Of a stretch of DNA of 64,000 nt, positions 20,380 to 31,221 are shown piece by piece. The translations under genes and the position numbers were made by a program. Numbering within the stretch: the first letter of the stretch is position 1; every line of letters begins with the position of its first letter. Where the stretch lies: assembly GCA_963281255.1 (NCBI GenBank), contig OY725493.1, positions 3,255,857-3,319,856 of the forward strand, written 5' to 3'. This DNA comes from Aphrocallistes beatrix (taxonomy: Eukaryota > Porifera > Hexactinellida > Sceptrulophora > Aphrocallistidae). The notes below the pieces were generated by a model. It did not search any database. It had not been told where the DNA came from and saw only the letters and a list, made by a program, of their open reading frames with translations.

Positions 20380-21749
20380 CAGTCTGTTTCATAATTATTT
20401 ACAATTTTTGAGGTGATTTTGAATGACCATAACTTACTATGTAATCTGTTAGGCAGTACTTCAATGCAATTTTTCTCAACTATACACTCATTCTAACGAT
20501 TTCTATTGATACCTTTCCAACTCTTTGATACCCAACTAATTTTTTTAAAATTTATTCACTTCCGGCGGGCTTTTTTCTCTCTTTTTGGTCTCGAAGTTAA
20601 TTCTGACAAACTAGAAGGTAATTCAACCAATTTTCAGCGAATAATGCAGAAACAACGTAGAGAAGATGTAGCTAAGCTCATTGAAACTTCAAAACTTCCA
20701 ATGAAGGGCATTGCTTCTATGTGCGGTGTCACCCTGAAGACGGCCTATAATGTTAAGCAACGAATTTGAGCGGGCGAAAGCATTGAGCACAGGGGTGGAG
20801 ATGGGCCTAAAAGGTGCCTCAACAAAGGAGACAGGATCTCACTCTCTCTAAATATTTAAAAAAATTCCCGAATTTCTTTGCGGACTATGCAGAGTAGTCT
20901 AAAGGTTTCACGAGGAGTTGATGTGTCGTATTCAACGGTGAGGAGATGCATCAAAGAGATGTCCTATTCCAAGAAAACTGCCATCAAAGGACCAAATATT
21001 ACTCCCTCCCATGAAGCATTGAGAGTTTTATGGGCTAAGAGACACAACTTCATCAATTGGAACAAGGTTTTCTTTACGGATGAGTGCTCCATTTGGCTTT
21101 GTGGCGGGAAAGTACAGATGTGAACCAAGGGTACTCAAAAGCCCGTCATCAACATTCCGAGACATTCACCCAAGATCCATATTTGGGTCGGGATATCTAC
21201 TCGAGGAACTACTCCTGTGCATATTTTTAGAGAGAATTTCAATTCTATCGCATATTGTAATGTGATAAATGAATGTCTGACAGAAACAGCAGACCTACTC
21301 TATCCAGACGGTTGGAAACTCCAGGAGGATAATTCAAGTATCCATAAATCCAAGCTCTCTGTCTCATACAAAGAGGAACGCGCCATTAGATGCATAGATT
21401 GGCCATCCTGCAGCCCTGATTTGAATCCTATAGAGAATTTATGGGCTGTTCTTAAGAAAATAATTCTAAACAGGGCACCTAAGACGATCGAAGATGTCAA
21501 AAACTATGTCGATATAGAGTGGGGAACCTTTGATCCAGAATTCATTGGCAACTTCACAAAATCTATGCGTAAGCGGTGCGACCCCTTGTGATTGCTGCTC
21601 AAGGCAAAAAGATTAACTATTAAACTATATCCTATTTAATTGTTACTAAGGGGCCATAGAACCAAAATAAAACTTGAATGAGTGTATATCAACTTGGGTT
21701 ATCAAGTTGCATTGGGTATAATAATTGTAAATAATTATGAAACAGACTG
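20380..21749 (+). mobile_element. Tc1-like transposon, copy 1, full length
   Basis: 1370 bp bounded by inverted CAGTCTGTTTCATAATTATT repeats, with TA duplications at 20378-20379 and 21750-21751. A transposase frame lies inside. It sits within a short hAT derivative and is therefore younger than it. A closely related copy is at 61739-63104. Confidence 0.93.
20644..21623 (+). pseudogene. Tc1-family transposase (DD34E), broken
   Basis: One frame from ATG 20644 reads through about 325 residues. An N-terminal helix-turn-helix (IASMCGVTLKTAYNVKQRI) precedes a DDE domain with FFTDECSIW (first D), LQEDNSS (second D) and DLNPIENLW (E); 34 residues separate the second D and the E, the DD34E spacing of Tc1. 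The enzyme would cut and paste its own element at TA. It is dead: in-frame stops at 20767 (TGA), 20857 (TAA) and 21121 (TGA), and a frameshift near the C terminus at about 21585. The TGA at 20767 is also present in the second copy. Confidence 0.9.
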
Positions 21750-21776
21750 TAGTATGTATATGCATATCATTCTATA

Positions 21777-22603
21777 CACTAAGGCAATGGCGCGCTTAAC
21801 ATTTTGGGTCCAGCGATTGGTTAGTTAATTAGATGTTGTATGTTGATATTTTCTATATCGTCTTAGGAAATTTGAAATTTGATGTCAAATTTATTAACTA
21901 CACCCCTTAGACATCTTATAAACCATATTAGAATATTTTTGAATCCATACTTTAATATTTCACTTTTACGTTTTATTGCAATTCCAATATTCCATTAATA
22001 TTTAAGAAATTGACGCCATTCTGATTGTGAAAGAAGTTTATCAATCATTATGTCTAGTGATGATTTAATTAAAGTATAATACAAAAGCCAAATAATGTTT
22101 ATTTTTAAACAGTAATTGGTTTGTGCAGATTTTACTTCGAGATATCACTTCCCCCATCAAAACAATCAAGTACAGCTTCGAATGCAATTTGTTTTTTATC
22201 CACCCATAATGTATATTTACAAAATGCATACCAATACCATAAAACGTTCTATTTTCATTACCACTTTCATCCTCTACTACAGCACTGTCCAACAGGCGGC
22301 CTGCGGCCTTGCTTTGTGCGGCCCGCGTTGCCTGCTTCAATCTCCCCTTTTTTACCCACTTATACTGAGTCGGATGTAAGCCAGTTAGGAGTAAGTTCTG
22401 GTAGGAACATAGGGACATAGGGCTGATAGACCATGGTCCTACCAATTCTTTTCAATAGATATTTCTAACTCAGATTATTCTAACTTATCGGTTATGATCG
22501 AATATTCACATAAAACAATATATATCATAATCGCATATGGCAGATTCCTTAATTGACTAACCAATCCCTGGTCCCAAAAATGTTACGCGCCATTGCCTTA
22601 GTG
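21777..22603. mobile_element. TIR element with TA duplication (termini CACTAAGGCAATGGCGCG)
   Basis: Inverted ends of about 60 bp (CACTAAGGCAATGGCGCG... at 21777 and its complement ending 22603), flanked by TA and by further inverted bases CATTCTA/TAGAATG. Tc1/mariner or pogo-type by target site. The interior has no transposase; it includes a hAT-like end motif (CACTGTCCAACAGGCGGCC near 22283) and a block near 22465-22493 shared with 24000-24030. It lies inside the short hAT derivative. Confidence 0.65.
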
Positions 22604-22752
22604 TATAGAATGCTATGGTATATGTTATATGATTTTTCCAACCCAACTAGTCCCTGGTCAGGTTCGGGACTTTAAGCCGGGGCCAGGTCCGGGACATAAG
22701 TGGCCGCGATTGGCCGGGATCGGGGCAGGGCCGGGTGACCGGTCGATCCCCA

Positions 22753-23110
22753 CTTGACCTCAGTGAAAACTTTGTCGATCATCTAGCTCGAAACCTTCTT
22801 AGGGAATAAAATTTCAGAAACTTTGATTTAGAATGGATTGAACCGCTTGTAGGTCCTGCGATACAGTATCCCAATTTTGATATTTTCCACCATGAAACCC
22901 CTCGTACCAGTTATGGAAGCAGCGGCCAAACTGCATGCGGTAAAGAGTTTTTAAACAAACTGAGAAACAATCAATCGAAATCTTCCAAAATGAATTCAAC
23001 AGAATGCGTGAAGATACAGAAAAAAAGCTATTCAAGAGCTAGATCAATTTCAAGATATTGACAAAAAAGGAAACATGCTAGAGAGCTTACCAGACCAACC
23101 CCCAATATAA
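22753..23110 (+). pseudogene. Decayed fragment of the unnamed protein family (right part)
   Basis: Directly after the hAT derivative a degenerate coding stretch resumes, readable as a leucine-rich segment followed by W-I-E-P-L and G-K-E-F-L-N-K-L. It resembles the downstream region of the same unnamed family as 19190-20137. The hAT target duplication marks the split. Dead copy; function unknown. Confidence 0.4.
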
Positions 23111-24053
23111 ATTTTCTACTTTACTATCTCCGAAACTATCTCATCACTGTCAATGAAGAACTTTCAGGGCTGGGTTACTTTTAGGACAAGTATTGGAGAG
23201 CTTCCTTCAGAATTTTACTAAACCCTGCTGTATTGATGAAATTTCAGTTCAATATTATGTTTGCATCAATCCATCAGTCAATATAATGTAATGCATATAC
23301 CTAATCGGAGTGATATTTGAATTTTTGCTGACTGCACATTGAATGAACAATTGAATCATTTAGTATTTAGGTAAGCATTCTAATTTTCGCTTAAAAACTT
23401 CCATACAGTGTCTACTTAAGATTGGACAGTAATATTAAAGGGGCACGCTTTACATTTTGATAGTTGCAATACGAAGATTGTGTGTCCAAAATATTTCGGA
23501 TTTTGGACGCACATGCTACATCGAGTTTAAGTAGTATGTGCATAATATTTGCAGAGTACTTATACAATAGACTAGAAGTTCAAATTACAAACAGCTTCAA
23601 ATTCTGAAACAGAACAGTTAAAATCATAAATCAGAAAAATCGGACGTTTTTTTGAAATGGTTTTTGAGAATTCTGGATCCGCTAGTGGGGAGGGCATACA
23701 GTGGCAGCGCTAATGCGCCGCCCCTAGGGAGACATTTCCGTATTCTAAAGGAGCTCAGATCACCCTAACAAATTAAAAGTTCTATAGTACAATTTGGATT
23801 ATAGCGATATACAGTCCAAACCGGTTTTTTCTAACCATTTCTTTCAGGTAAGAATATTTAGAAAAACCCGATAGTTAGAAAAAGCCGAGTTAGATGAAAC
23901 CGATAGTTAGAATAAACCGAGTTAGAAGAATGGTTAGAAAAAACAGATGGAAAATACTAGTCAATTTGGAATTTCTTACATCGTAAAAAGTTCGAATAAA
24001 CCGATAAGTTAGAATAATCTGAGTTAGAAAAAAACGATGAAAATTAATTATAA
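23111..24053. other. Unclassified AT-rich stretch with a GTTAGAA-rich remnant
   Basis: No gene seen. From about 23812 (CAGTCCAAACCGG) to 24040 the sequence repeats AGTTAGAA-AAACCGA-like blocks and looks like one end of a pogo/Tigger-type MITE whose other end is missing, next to a Helitron-like insertion at 24054. Confidence 0.35.
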
Positions 24054-24606
24054 CAAGCGCGCTTCGCTTGCTTGCGCTGCGCGGCTGGCGGACACAAAGT
24101 GTCCGCCGGAGGCTCCCTTTGGTTTCTGGTGATGACATTGGTTAATTAAAAGGGAAATATCATCTCTAAATATGTCCATCTTAGTTTTAAAATCGATATC
24201 ACTCGAAAAATCACCAAATTTGTCAATTTTTAAAATTTTGATGAGTAATGATGACGTCATTACAAAGTGATGAGTCATCATTTTTTGATGATAGTTACAT
24301 CATATATGAGGCGTGTTAGTATACAGATTCTATTAAAATTTCAGCCTTCTATCTCCTATAATGGCTGAGTTATGCCCGAATAACTGTGTTGCTTAACTTT
24401 TAAAAATGTGACAATGACGTCATAATTCCATGATGAGTCGACATTTTCGTCTGAGCTCAGAACTTATTGGAGCCATAGCCAAAATACTCCCACATGCCAA
24501 AAATCAGCTTTCTGTGCCGGGCAGTTTCTTCAATCAATTCGTTACAGATATATATATATATATATACATATATACACAAACAATAATCGAGTTTTAATAG
24601 TAAGGA
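24054..24606 (-). mobile_element. Helitron-like non-autonomous element, copy 2
   Basis: Minus-strand 5' end A|TCCTTACTATTAAAACTCG and 3' end GCGAAGCGCGCTTG|T, with a perfect GGCGGACAC/GTGTCCGCC hairpin near the 3' end. A (TA)n run at 24549-24566 lies near the 5' end. It is highly similar to 16035-16575 over its whole length. No coding capacity. Confidence 0.55.
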
Positions 24607-24689
24607 TAACGAATTGAATAATATGTGCATTAAAAATCCGTTAGAAAACCCTGTTTCTACTGTAGTCATTTAAGGAGTTGATTGACTAA

Positions 24690-25233
24690 AAACGTGTAAG
24701 TAACTGTGCTCTACCCGAGAGATCGGTTTACCAAAAGTTTGCTCTTCCGGGTCCTCCGAATTTGTCACAAAAACTGGATGAAGGTCCAGGCAAATGCAGT
24801 TCCAGTCAACGTGGGATGCTGGGATGGATTGGTTGGAGTACTCGCAACTGCAGGGGTGTACTATTATTAATCACCGATACTGAAGCCGGAACTGGCCATG
24901 ATGTCCCATATCTGGGCGAGAGATGCTGATGACCTACCGATGTCTCAAGGACTTCTTAAGATTCACCCAGCAGCACACACGTGTGTTCAGCGTCCTATAT
25001 CCGGCACTTAACATTGCTGCAACAATATCAGTGTCAAGTTCTTCTGCTGAGTGATCATTCTCTGCTCTGGAGAGAATAAACCTCCGCTGCGAGCTGTAAT
25101 TGGCAACAGTCGTCTAAGTGTTCTTGCAGTAATCATTGTAAATCTAGTTGTAACGAACAAGATTGCTGATGACCCAGACACTATTATAGATCACTTCGCT
25201 AAAGGGGGAAATCGTAGGAATGCACTAGACTAA
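24690..25233 (+). pseudogene. Decayed hAT-type transposase C-terminal region
   Basis: Around 24980-25070 the frame reads LYPALNIAATISVSSSSAE followed by SFSALERIN, which is the hAT dimerisation motif usually seen as SSSAERSFSALRRIK. The shifted frame at 25051-25233 continues with RLSVLAVIIVN and DTIIDHFA, the expected tail. It resembles the DUF4371/ZMYM-like branch of hAT proteins. At least one in-frame TGA (25051 region) and one frameshift break it. No TIRs found. Confidence 0.65.
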
Positions 25234-25369
25234 ACCATCAAAATTATTATGTGATATGTAAACTTTTTACTTGTCTATGCGATAGTATTGTAATGCAAAA
25301 TGGAATATGTTTTATAATAATGGAAGGCATGCTACTACAGAAACTATAGATGTAGATTACACTTTATTC

Positions 25370-26020
25370 CACTCTTGCTCGCATTTCCTACAGATATAAG
25401 GATCATCACCTATATCCTCTAATCAAACATCTTCACAGCCAGTGTGATACCAATTTTCACAAAAGCAACATCCCACCAAGTCATCATTTTTCTGGTCTGT
25501 CAGAACTGAATAATCATGCATTCGCATTTCTCGCAGATTTCATTATCATTCTTGTTAACAACAAGGATGGGAGGAGTTAATTCTTTCCTGCCAGAAGATG
25601 GTAGCTCACTACCAAAGCACCCAGATTTATACGTAGTCGCGTATTTTCAAGTTTACGCTTTGAAGATTCGTCAAACAGGAATTGGTTTCTTCAGAAAACG
25701 CCTGCATCCTTTATGAGTATCCTTAACAACCCTTTTCTTGCATCTATTCCGTTCCGTATATAGCGCTACAAGGTGAACTAGAGTCACATTAGTACATTGG
25801 ACCACCATATACGCTAAGATTGATGCGAGTATCATTGAACTTTCATTGAAGGTTGACACTGCTATTGAAGCAGAAGCTTGGAGTGAGTATTTTCCTACCC
25901 GTTTTCCTTTAGGGGCATTATACCACAGAACTGAATGTGGGGATTCATTGGCATTTTGTGTTAAACCAAGCGTCAAGACGGAACTCAAATCTAGGCTTGC
26001 AAATTTCAAAAAGAAATCAT
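25370..26020 (-). pseudogene. Mutator-like transposase C-terminal fragment with PHD finger, broken
   Basis: Minus-strand frame 25671-26009 contains LGLTQNANESPHSVLWYNAP, the signature I recall from the Mutator-like transposase domain of invertebrate elements (TQNxNESxNxxIWxxxPK). Further along the same strand, 25380-25550 reads EICEKCE, then VGCCFCENWYHTGCEDV and YICRKCE, a C4HC3 PHD finger with W-Y-H core. A PHD at the C terminus of a transposase would bind histone tails or act as a protein-protein module. In-frame stops and a frameshift between the two parts show that the copy is dead. Confidence 0.6.
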
Positions 26021-26570
26021 ACAGTCGTGATAACTCATCTGCATTCGATAGGATCTTCGCATTTTGGGAGGTGGAATCGAGTTACTATTTTTGATTGAAA
26101 ATGCAAGAGTCTTTTGAAAGTGGTACCAAGTGCTCATTGAAAACGGACAACTTTCATGCTTTTCAATCAAATTTCTCGTAACCGCTTAACATATTGTTAA
26201 CATTTGATCGTTTGTTTAATAATTGGTAATCATGGAATTTATACATAGAAATTATATCATCGCATAATATGAAGTAACTATTGGCTATCAAATAGGTTCA
26301 AATTTGAATGCCAAGTTATCGCGGTTTTCAAGATATGACCTCAAATCACCTCAACTTTCCAGATCAACGCTGGAATGTACAGCAACATTCCGTGAAATTT
26401 TTTTCGCTTTAAAGCGAACAGTTTGGAGTAGTTAATACGAGTTGCTATATATTAATCATAGATTGTCGAATCATAGATAGTCCATCATATTTCCCACCTC
26501 ATAGGACAAAAGTTAAAATGACAAAAATTGTAAATTTTATATGGGCCAGAAAAAAAGGAAGTTAGAACCA

Positions 26571-27591
26571 GGGGCCTCATTCACTAAAGTTCTAAACTGA
26601 AATTCTTAGAATTTTTCTTAGAATCTAGCGAATTCTTCGAATTTTTCTTAGAATTTAGCGAATTCTTAGAATGTTTCTTAAATCTAAGAATTATTCTTAG
26701 AATTATTTTAAGTGGTATTCACTAAAGTTCTAAACTGAAATTCTTAGAATTTTTCTTAGAATTTAGTGAATTCTTAGAATTTTTCTTAGAATTTAGTGGA
26801 TTCTTAGAATTTTTCTTAAAACTAAGAATTATTCTTAGAATTATTTTAAGTGGTATTCACTAAAGTTCTAAAGTCAAATTCTTAGAATTTTTCTTAGAAT
26901 TTGCCAAATTCTTAGAAAATCCTTGAATTCTAAGAAAAATTCTTAGAATGCATACGAATTCTAAGAGAATTTTTAAGTGAGGTAGGAGGTTGACTTAAAG
27001 TCATTCTAAATCGTTGAAGTTCGATTTTTTTAATATTAGCTAATTAATGATGAATAGAATGGGTGTCTCTTAAGGTATAGTTTACGTTGTTGGATACCGT
27101 TAGTTTCAGTAAAAAACATTGGCTTTACTTTATGAAATGGTTAGGTGCAACGTCGTAACATCTACGCCCTTCAGCTCTCCCCAATGTTGAAATTTGTAAA
27201 GGATTTTATAATATTAGCATCAACTTTAATTAATGTTTCAAGAAAATTTCTAAGATAGTATTCTATAAGAATTCTGAGAAAAAATGCGATTCTAAGAATT
27301 ATTCTTAGAATTGATCAAATTCTAAGAATAATTCTTAGAATCCGTAAAGAATTTAAAGTTTAAGAATTCTATAAGGATTTTAAGAATTATTCTAAGAATT
27401 GATCAAATTCTAAGAATAATTCTAAGAATTAATCAAATTCTAAGAATAATTCTTAGAATCCGTAAAGAATTTGATGCCACATAATTCTTTATGAATTCTA
27501 AGAATTTCAAAGCAATTCTAAGAAATATTCTTAGAATTGCACTTAGAATTAAATTAAGAAAAATTCTAAGAACTTTAGTGAATGAGGCCCC
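26571..27591. mobile_element. Foldback element built from TTCTTAGAA-like repeats
   Basis: Perfect inverted ends GGGGCCTCATTCACTAAAGT bound 1021 bp. The left arm is packed with TTCTTAGAATTTTTCTTAGAA-type units and the right arm with their complement, leaving a unique centre at about 27000-27230. No frame. The empty site is visible in sister family A copies (GTTAGAACAAGAGTCTACG at about 47823), which shows that the whole block is an insertion with little or no target duplication. Confidence 0.75.
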
Positions 27592-28096
27592 AGAGTCTAA
27601 GACTTTTAGTTTCCAAGTTAGGATTTTCTAAAAATGCGAAGTCATTATATTATCAAAAACAAAAACTAACATTTCATAGGATATGTGCAATTAATATCAA
27701 TGAATCATATATATACAGTTATAAAAGAATACTTGGAATTGAGAACTAAGAATTTGGGCATATATTTACAGAGATAGAGAGAGATCTCTTTTTGGACCAT
27801 AAATGGGGAGTTTTGACCGAATCTGGGAGGTCCAAGGACAGAGCTTCAAAAATAATTCTAAAAAATGCTCCAATATTTCTGTACACATTATTAACAACAA
27901 TTGTCTTGATTGTTTAGCTTAAAAGCCACATTTGGACACATATTTCATGATTAGATACGCCATTTTCTAATATATTCAAAGTTCTCCATACAATTTGTTT
28001 TGCGATAAAGTCAATGATATGTCGTGAAATATTTATTTTTTGACATAGGGTTGTTTGAGGAAGCTATATATCTTCGCCATGCATCCATTCATTTAA

Positions 28097-30037
28097 GGAT
28101 ACCGCCCTCGAAAAATCTTGACTGGCGTAAAAAAAAACAGCAAAATGTTTTATTGCTAATTTCATCGTATTACTGATCGGTCTACCATCTGATAGCACTA
28201 TTTGGATGGCATTTTCTTTTATTTTTTGCGAAATAACCCCCTAAAGTTTAGCGTTAATAAAAATTGAAAAATTATTAGAGGATTTTAACTCATTTACCAA
28301 TTAGTTTTTAACTTATTTGATATTTTTTTAATGATATGAACCTTAACATTGTATTAGCACCTTTGGAGATTATAAAACACAAAGATTTAAAAGAATGGGC
28401 AAATAAAATCCAAACAAAATAGCTCTATAAGGGAGTTCATTTATATAATCCTCGGGAAATCGCAAGTTTGATCTCAGATATTTAGCGATCCCTGGGTCAG
28501 AAATAAAATTCTGATCGTTTCAAATAAAGATTTGTTCAGATCCGACCATTTGTTCTTGAGATATCGCATATTATAGGTAAAGTTCGGCCATAATATCCCT
28601 CTAAGGTCCCGAAAGAGGCTGATGTCATATCTTAAAAACTATTGTAGATATATAATATATTATATCCTTAAATAAAAGGATATATGCGAAAATATATAGG
28701 TTCCTCGACCATTCCTTTGTCAAAAAATAAATAATTCTCGACTTATCATTGATTTAATTGTAATAGAAATTCTATGGAGAACTTTGAATCTATTAGAAAA
28801 TGGCGAATCTAATCATTAAATATGTGTCCAAATTTAGCTATTATGCTAAATAGTGAATACAATTGCCGTTAATAATATGTACAGAAAAATTGGAGAACTT
28901 TTGATAATTATTGTGAAAGTTCTGGCCTTGGACCTCGCAGATTCGGTCAAAAACCCCCATTTAGGGTCCAAAAAGAGATATCTCTCTATCTTTATAAATA
29001 CAAGTCGAAATTCTTAGTTCTCACTTCCAAATATACTTTTTATGAGTGTACATATATGATTCTTTGATAATAATTGAACTACACCCTATGGAATGTTAAG
29101 TTTTAAATTTTTGTCATATGATGACGTAGCATTTTTCGAAAATCCTAACTTCGAAACTAAAAGTCGTAGACTTTCGCTCTAACTTCCTAATATACTTTTT
29201 GGAAGCTTTTTATTCATTCTAAACTGATAGATTATACTTCGCAGTGCCAGCAATATGAAATATTATCTAAAATTATCTAAAAATATTCAGAGTTAGGGGC
29301 CTCAAGGAAATTTGTGGATTTTCAGGGTACTTTTGCTATTTTTGGTAAATATTTGGCTTTAATATACCTAAATCAGCAGTATGGATGCGAATAAATGTCT
29401 GTGGATGCTTATGTGCATTATTAATAACTCATTTTACATTCTTCTTAACCCCTAAACTTAAAATCTCTATATCTCGGGACTTTAAAATTTCAAAATTGAC
29501 CGTCTTTACAGAATTATTTCTCAAATTTGGTTTGAGATATAAGTTTGAAAATCTCAAGAGTTCTTTCATATCATTAGGCGATGAACGTAGGACCACCATT
29601 TTTTGGATATATTCTAACTCGGTGATTTTATTCAAGATTTCTCAAAAAAAACAGACATTTTTCGCCGTTTTTTTGCCCTTTTTTTTCGGACACCGATAAA
29701 ATTTACAATATTTGTCATTTTAACTTTCATCTGGTCCTATGAAGTTGCAAATATGGTAGACTATCTATGATTCGATTTTGGAAGCGTTTGATTCCTTTGT
29801 ATCTTCTAAACAATTCATTGAGTGCCTAAATTTCTACCATTAAGATGTGCTAGCGGAAAATTAAAAAAACAGACTTTGAGACACTGTATTTCAAAATCTA
29901 GAAATGAGAATCAAAAACGGTTTGGATAGTGCCAGTATTTCTTGATGGAGATACCTCCCCACGCTTAACATCTCTTATAGCTATACTTTCATCGTATGCT
30001 GTAATGCAAATCATATGTTTTTTCGAGGGCGGTATCC
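28097..30037 (-). mobile_element. Complete TTAA-flanked family A element (1.94 kb, non-coding)
   Basis: The ends GGATACCGCCCTCGAAAAA and TTTTTCGAGGGCGGTATCC are flanked by TTAA at 28093-28096 and 30038-30041. The site is in another family A copy at CATTTAAGATTATAAT, so TTAA is a true target duplication. That fits piggyBac-like integration. The body matches seven other copies in this window, and no copy shows a transposase frame. The frame at 29385-29699 lies in repeat sequence and is not a gene. Confidence 0.75.
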
Positions 30038-30135
30038 TTAAGATTATAATTGATTATATATCTTCAATAGTTTTTAAGATATGACATCGGCCTCTTTCGG
30101 GACCATAGAGAGGTATTATGCTAGAACAACTCCAA

Positions 30136-30600
30136 CTATCTATAAGATATAGAAAAAGTGAAATTACCAGAACGTTTCAAGTTTATACTTAGGATTGACA
30201 AGAATACAAAGGTTGATTTCAAAATGAAGGACAAGTTCATTATGAGATTTCATTTCAAATTTATTGATGGAATAACGTCAGGACCATCAAGTTTTAGCGC
30301 GCCGATTGGTAAGCAATTTCAAAACAACCATCTTTCTTGTCTGCCATTAGTATAATTCAAAACAATATCTGATAAAATCAACTATTTTCACACTTCAATA
30401 TTACAAATGATGAACACTGATAAAAATATATGTTTGAAGCATCACTAGCTGTCCAATCTGGTTTCCCAAGATCGCTTTCGAATATTAAACCGGGTAAGTT
30501 GCATAACGCGAGGTGGCTACCTTAGCAAACAGACTTCTTCGCTTATATGTTTCAACAGTTAACGTAAGTAAATAACTTTGTGATATTGTATATTAAATAT
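30136..30600. other. AT-rich spacer, no gene seen
   Basis: Short frames only (for example 30158-30355) with no recognisable motif. Confidence 0.35.
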
Positions 30601-31128
30601 GTATGCACCTGCATGGTTTTTCTTAAAACAACATTGGAAATGTGTTGATGGGCCCTAAAATATTCACTACATTGCTTCTCTTATCTGTTTATTACCTCCA
30701 AGTGTTAAAGATGTAATTATTCCTGCTTTTCAACGAAACGCTTACTTTGCAAACCCAGAAAATATCCTATTTTCTATGATAATTGATGACAGTTTAGCAA
30801 TAAGGGAAAAAGCTTTTTCATTAATCTTCAATGGAAGAGCTAAAAATCAGAAGATTTAACTGATATGATTCGTGGATTTCAAATACCAATTATACATATC
30901 AATGCTCAACATTATTCAGAATTGATCGACTGGGATGATGACGAAATGCTACTAACCGAACCTCCTATGTTGTCAGATCTATCAGATGTTGAATTAGAAA
31001 ACTGTGTGGATGGCATTTTGAAAATAACAGATTATCCTTGCAATACACAAGGTGTTGAGAGACATGTAAAATCAGTTACGGAAGCGTCTGAAGCTGTATA
31101 TGGAAGAGAAATCGTAATGAATGGATAG
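30600..31128 (+). pseudogene. Decayed fragment of an unnamed repeat-associated protein (PCxTQxVER motif)
   Basis: The frame 30865-31128 ends with DYPCNTQGVERHVKSVTEAS, which I recall as PCHTQxVERxVKxVTEAS from multicopy proteins of many invertebrate genomes. The segment before it (30660-30860) reads PPSVKDVIIPAFQRNAYFAN in another frame. It may belong to the same family as 19190-23110. Function is unknown and the copy is broken. Confidence 0.5.
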
Positions 31129-31221
31129 TGAATACAATTGCTGGAAGGGAGAAAATCCAAATTTCACGACTAAATCTAATTTTAAAGTCTAGATAAACCT
31201 ATGTAAATCGTGTAAGATATA

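Larger units (their letters stand above)
20138..22752 (+). mobile_element. Short non-autonomous hAT derivative carrying two later insertions
   Basis: The left end TAGGGATCGAC and right end GGTCGATCCCC match, in opposite orientation, the ends of the hAT at 58941-61515, including GC-rich subterminal CCGG blocks and the sequence near its transposase 5' end (20180-20379). Flanking octamers TTTAACTT and CTTGACCT agree at 5 of 8 positions, a decayed 8-bp target duplication. Without the nested Tc1 (20380-21749) and TIR element (21777-22603) only about 400 bp of hAT remain, so the transposase is deleted. GGTTAAGGTTAGGGTT at 20210-20225 is telomere-like only by chance. Confidence 0.7.
26430..30135 (+). 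mobile_element. TTAA family A element, truncated copy hosting two insertions
   Basis: Family A sequence in plus orientation occurs at 26430-26570, 27592-28092 and 30042-30135. The pieces are collinear with other copies (CGAATCATAGATAGTC..., AGTCTAAGACTTTTAG..., GACATCGGCCTCTTTCGGGA). The foldback element 26571-27591 and a second family A copy 28097-30037 are inserted in it. Both terminal inverted repeats of this outer copy are missing. No coding frames. Confidence 0.65.
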
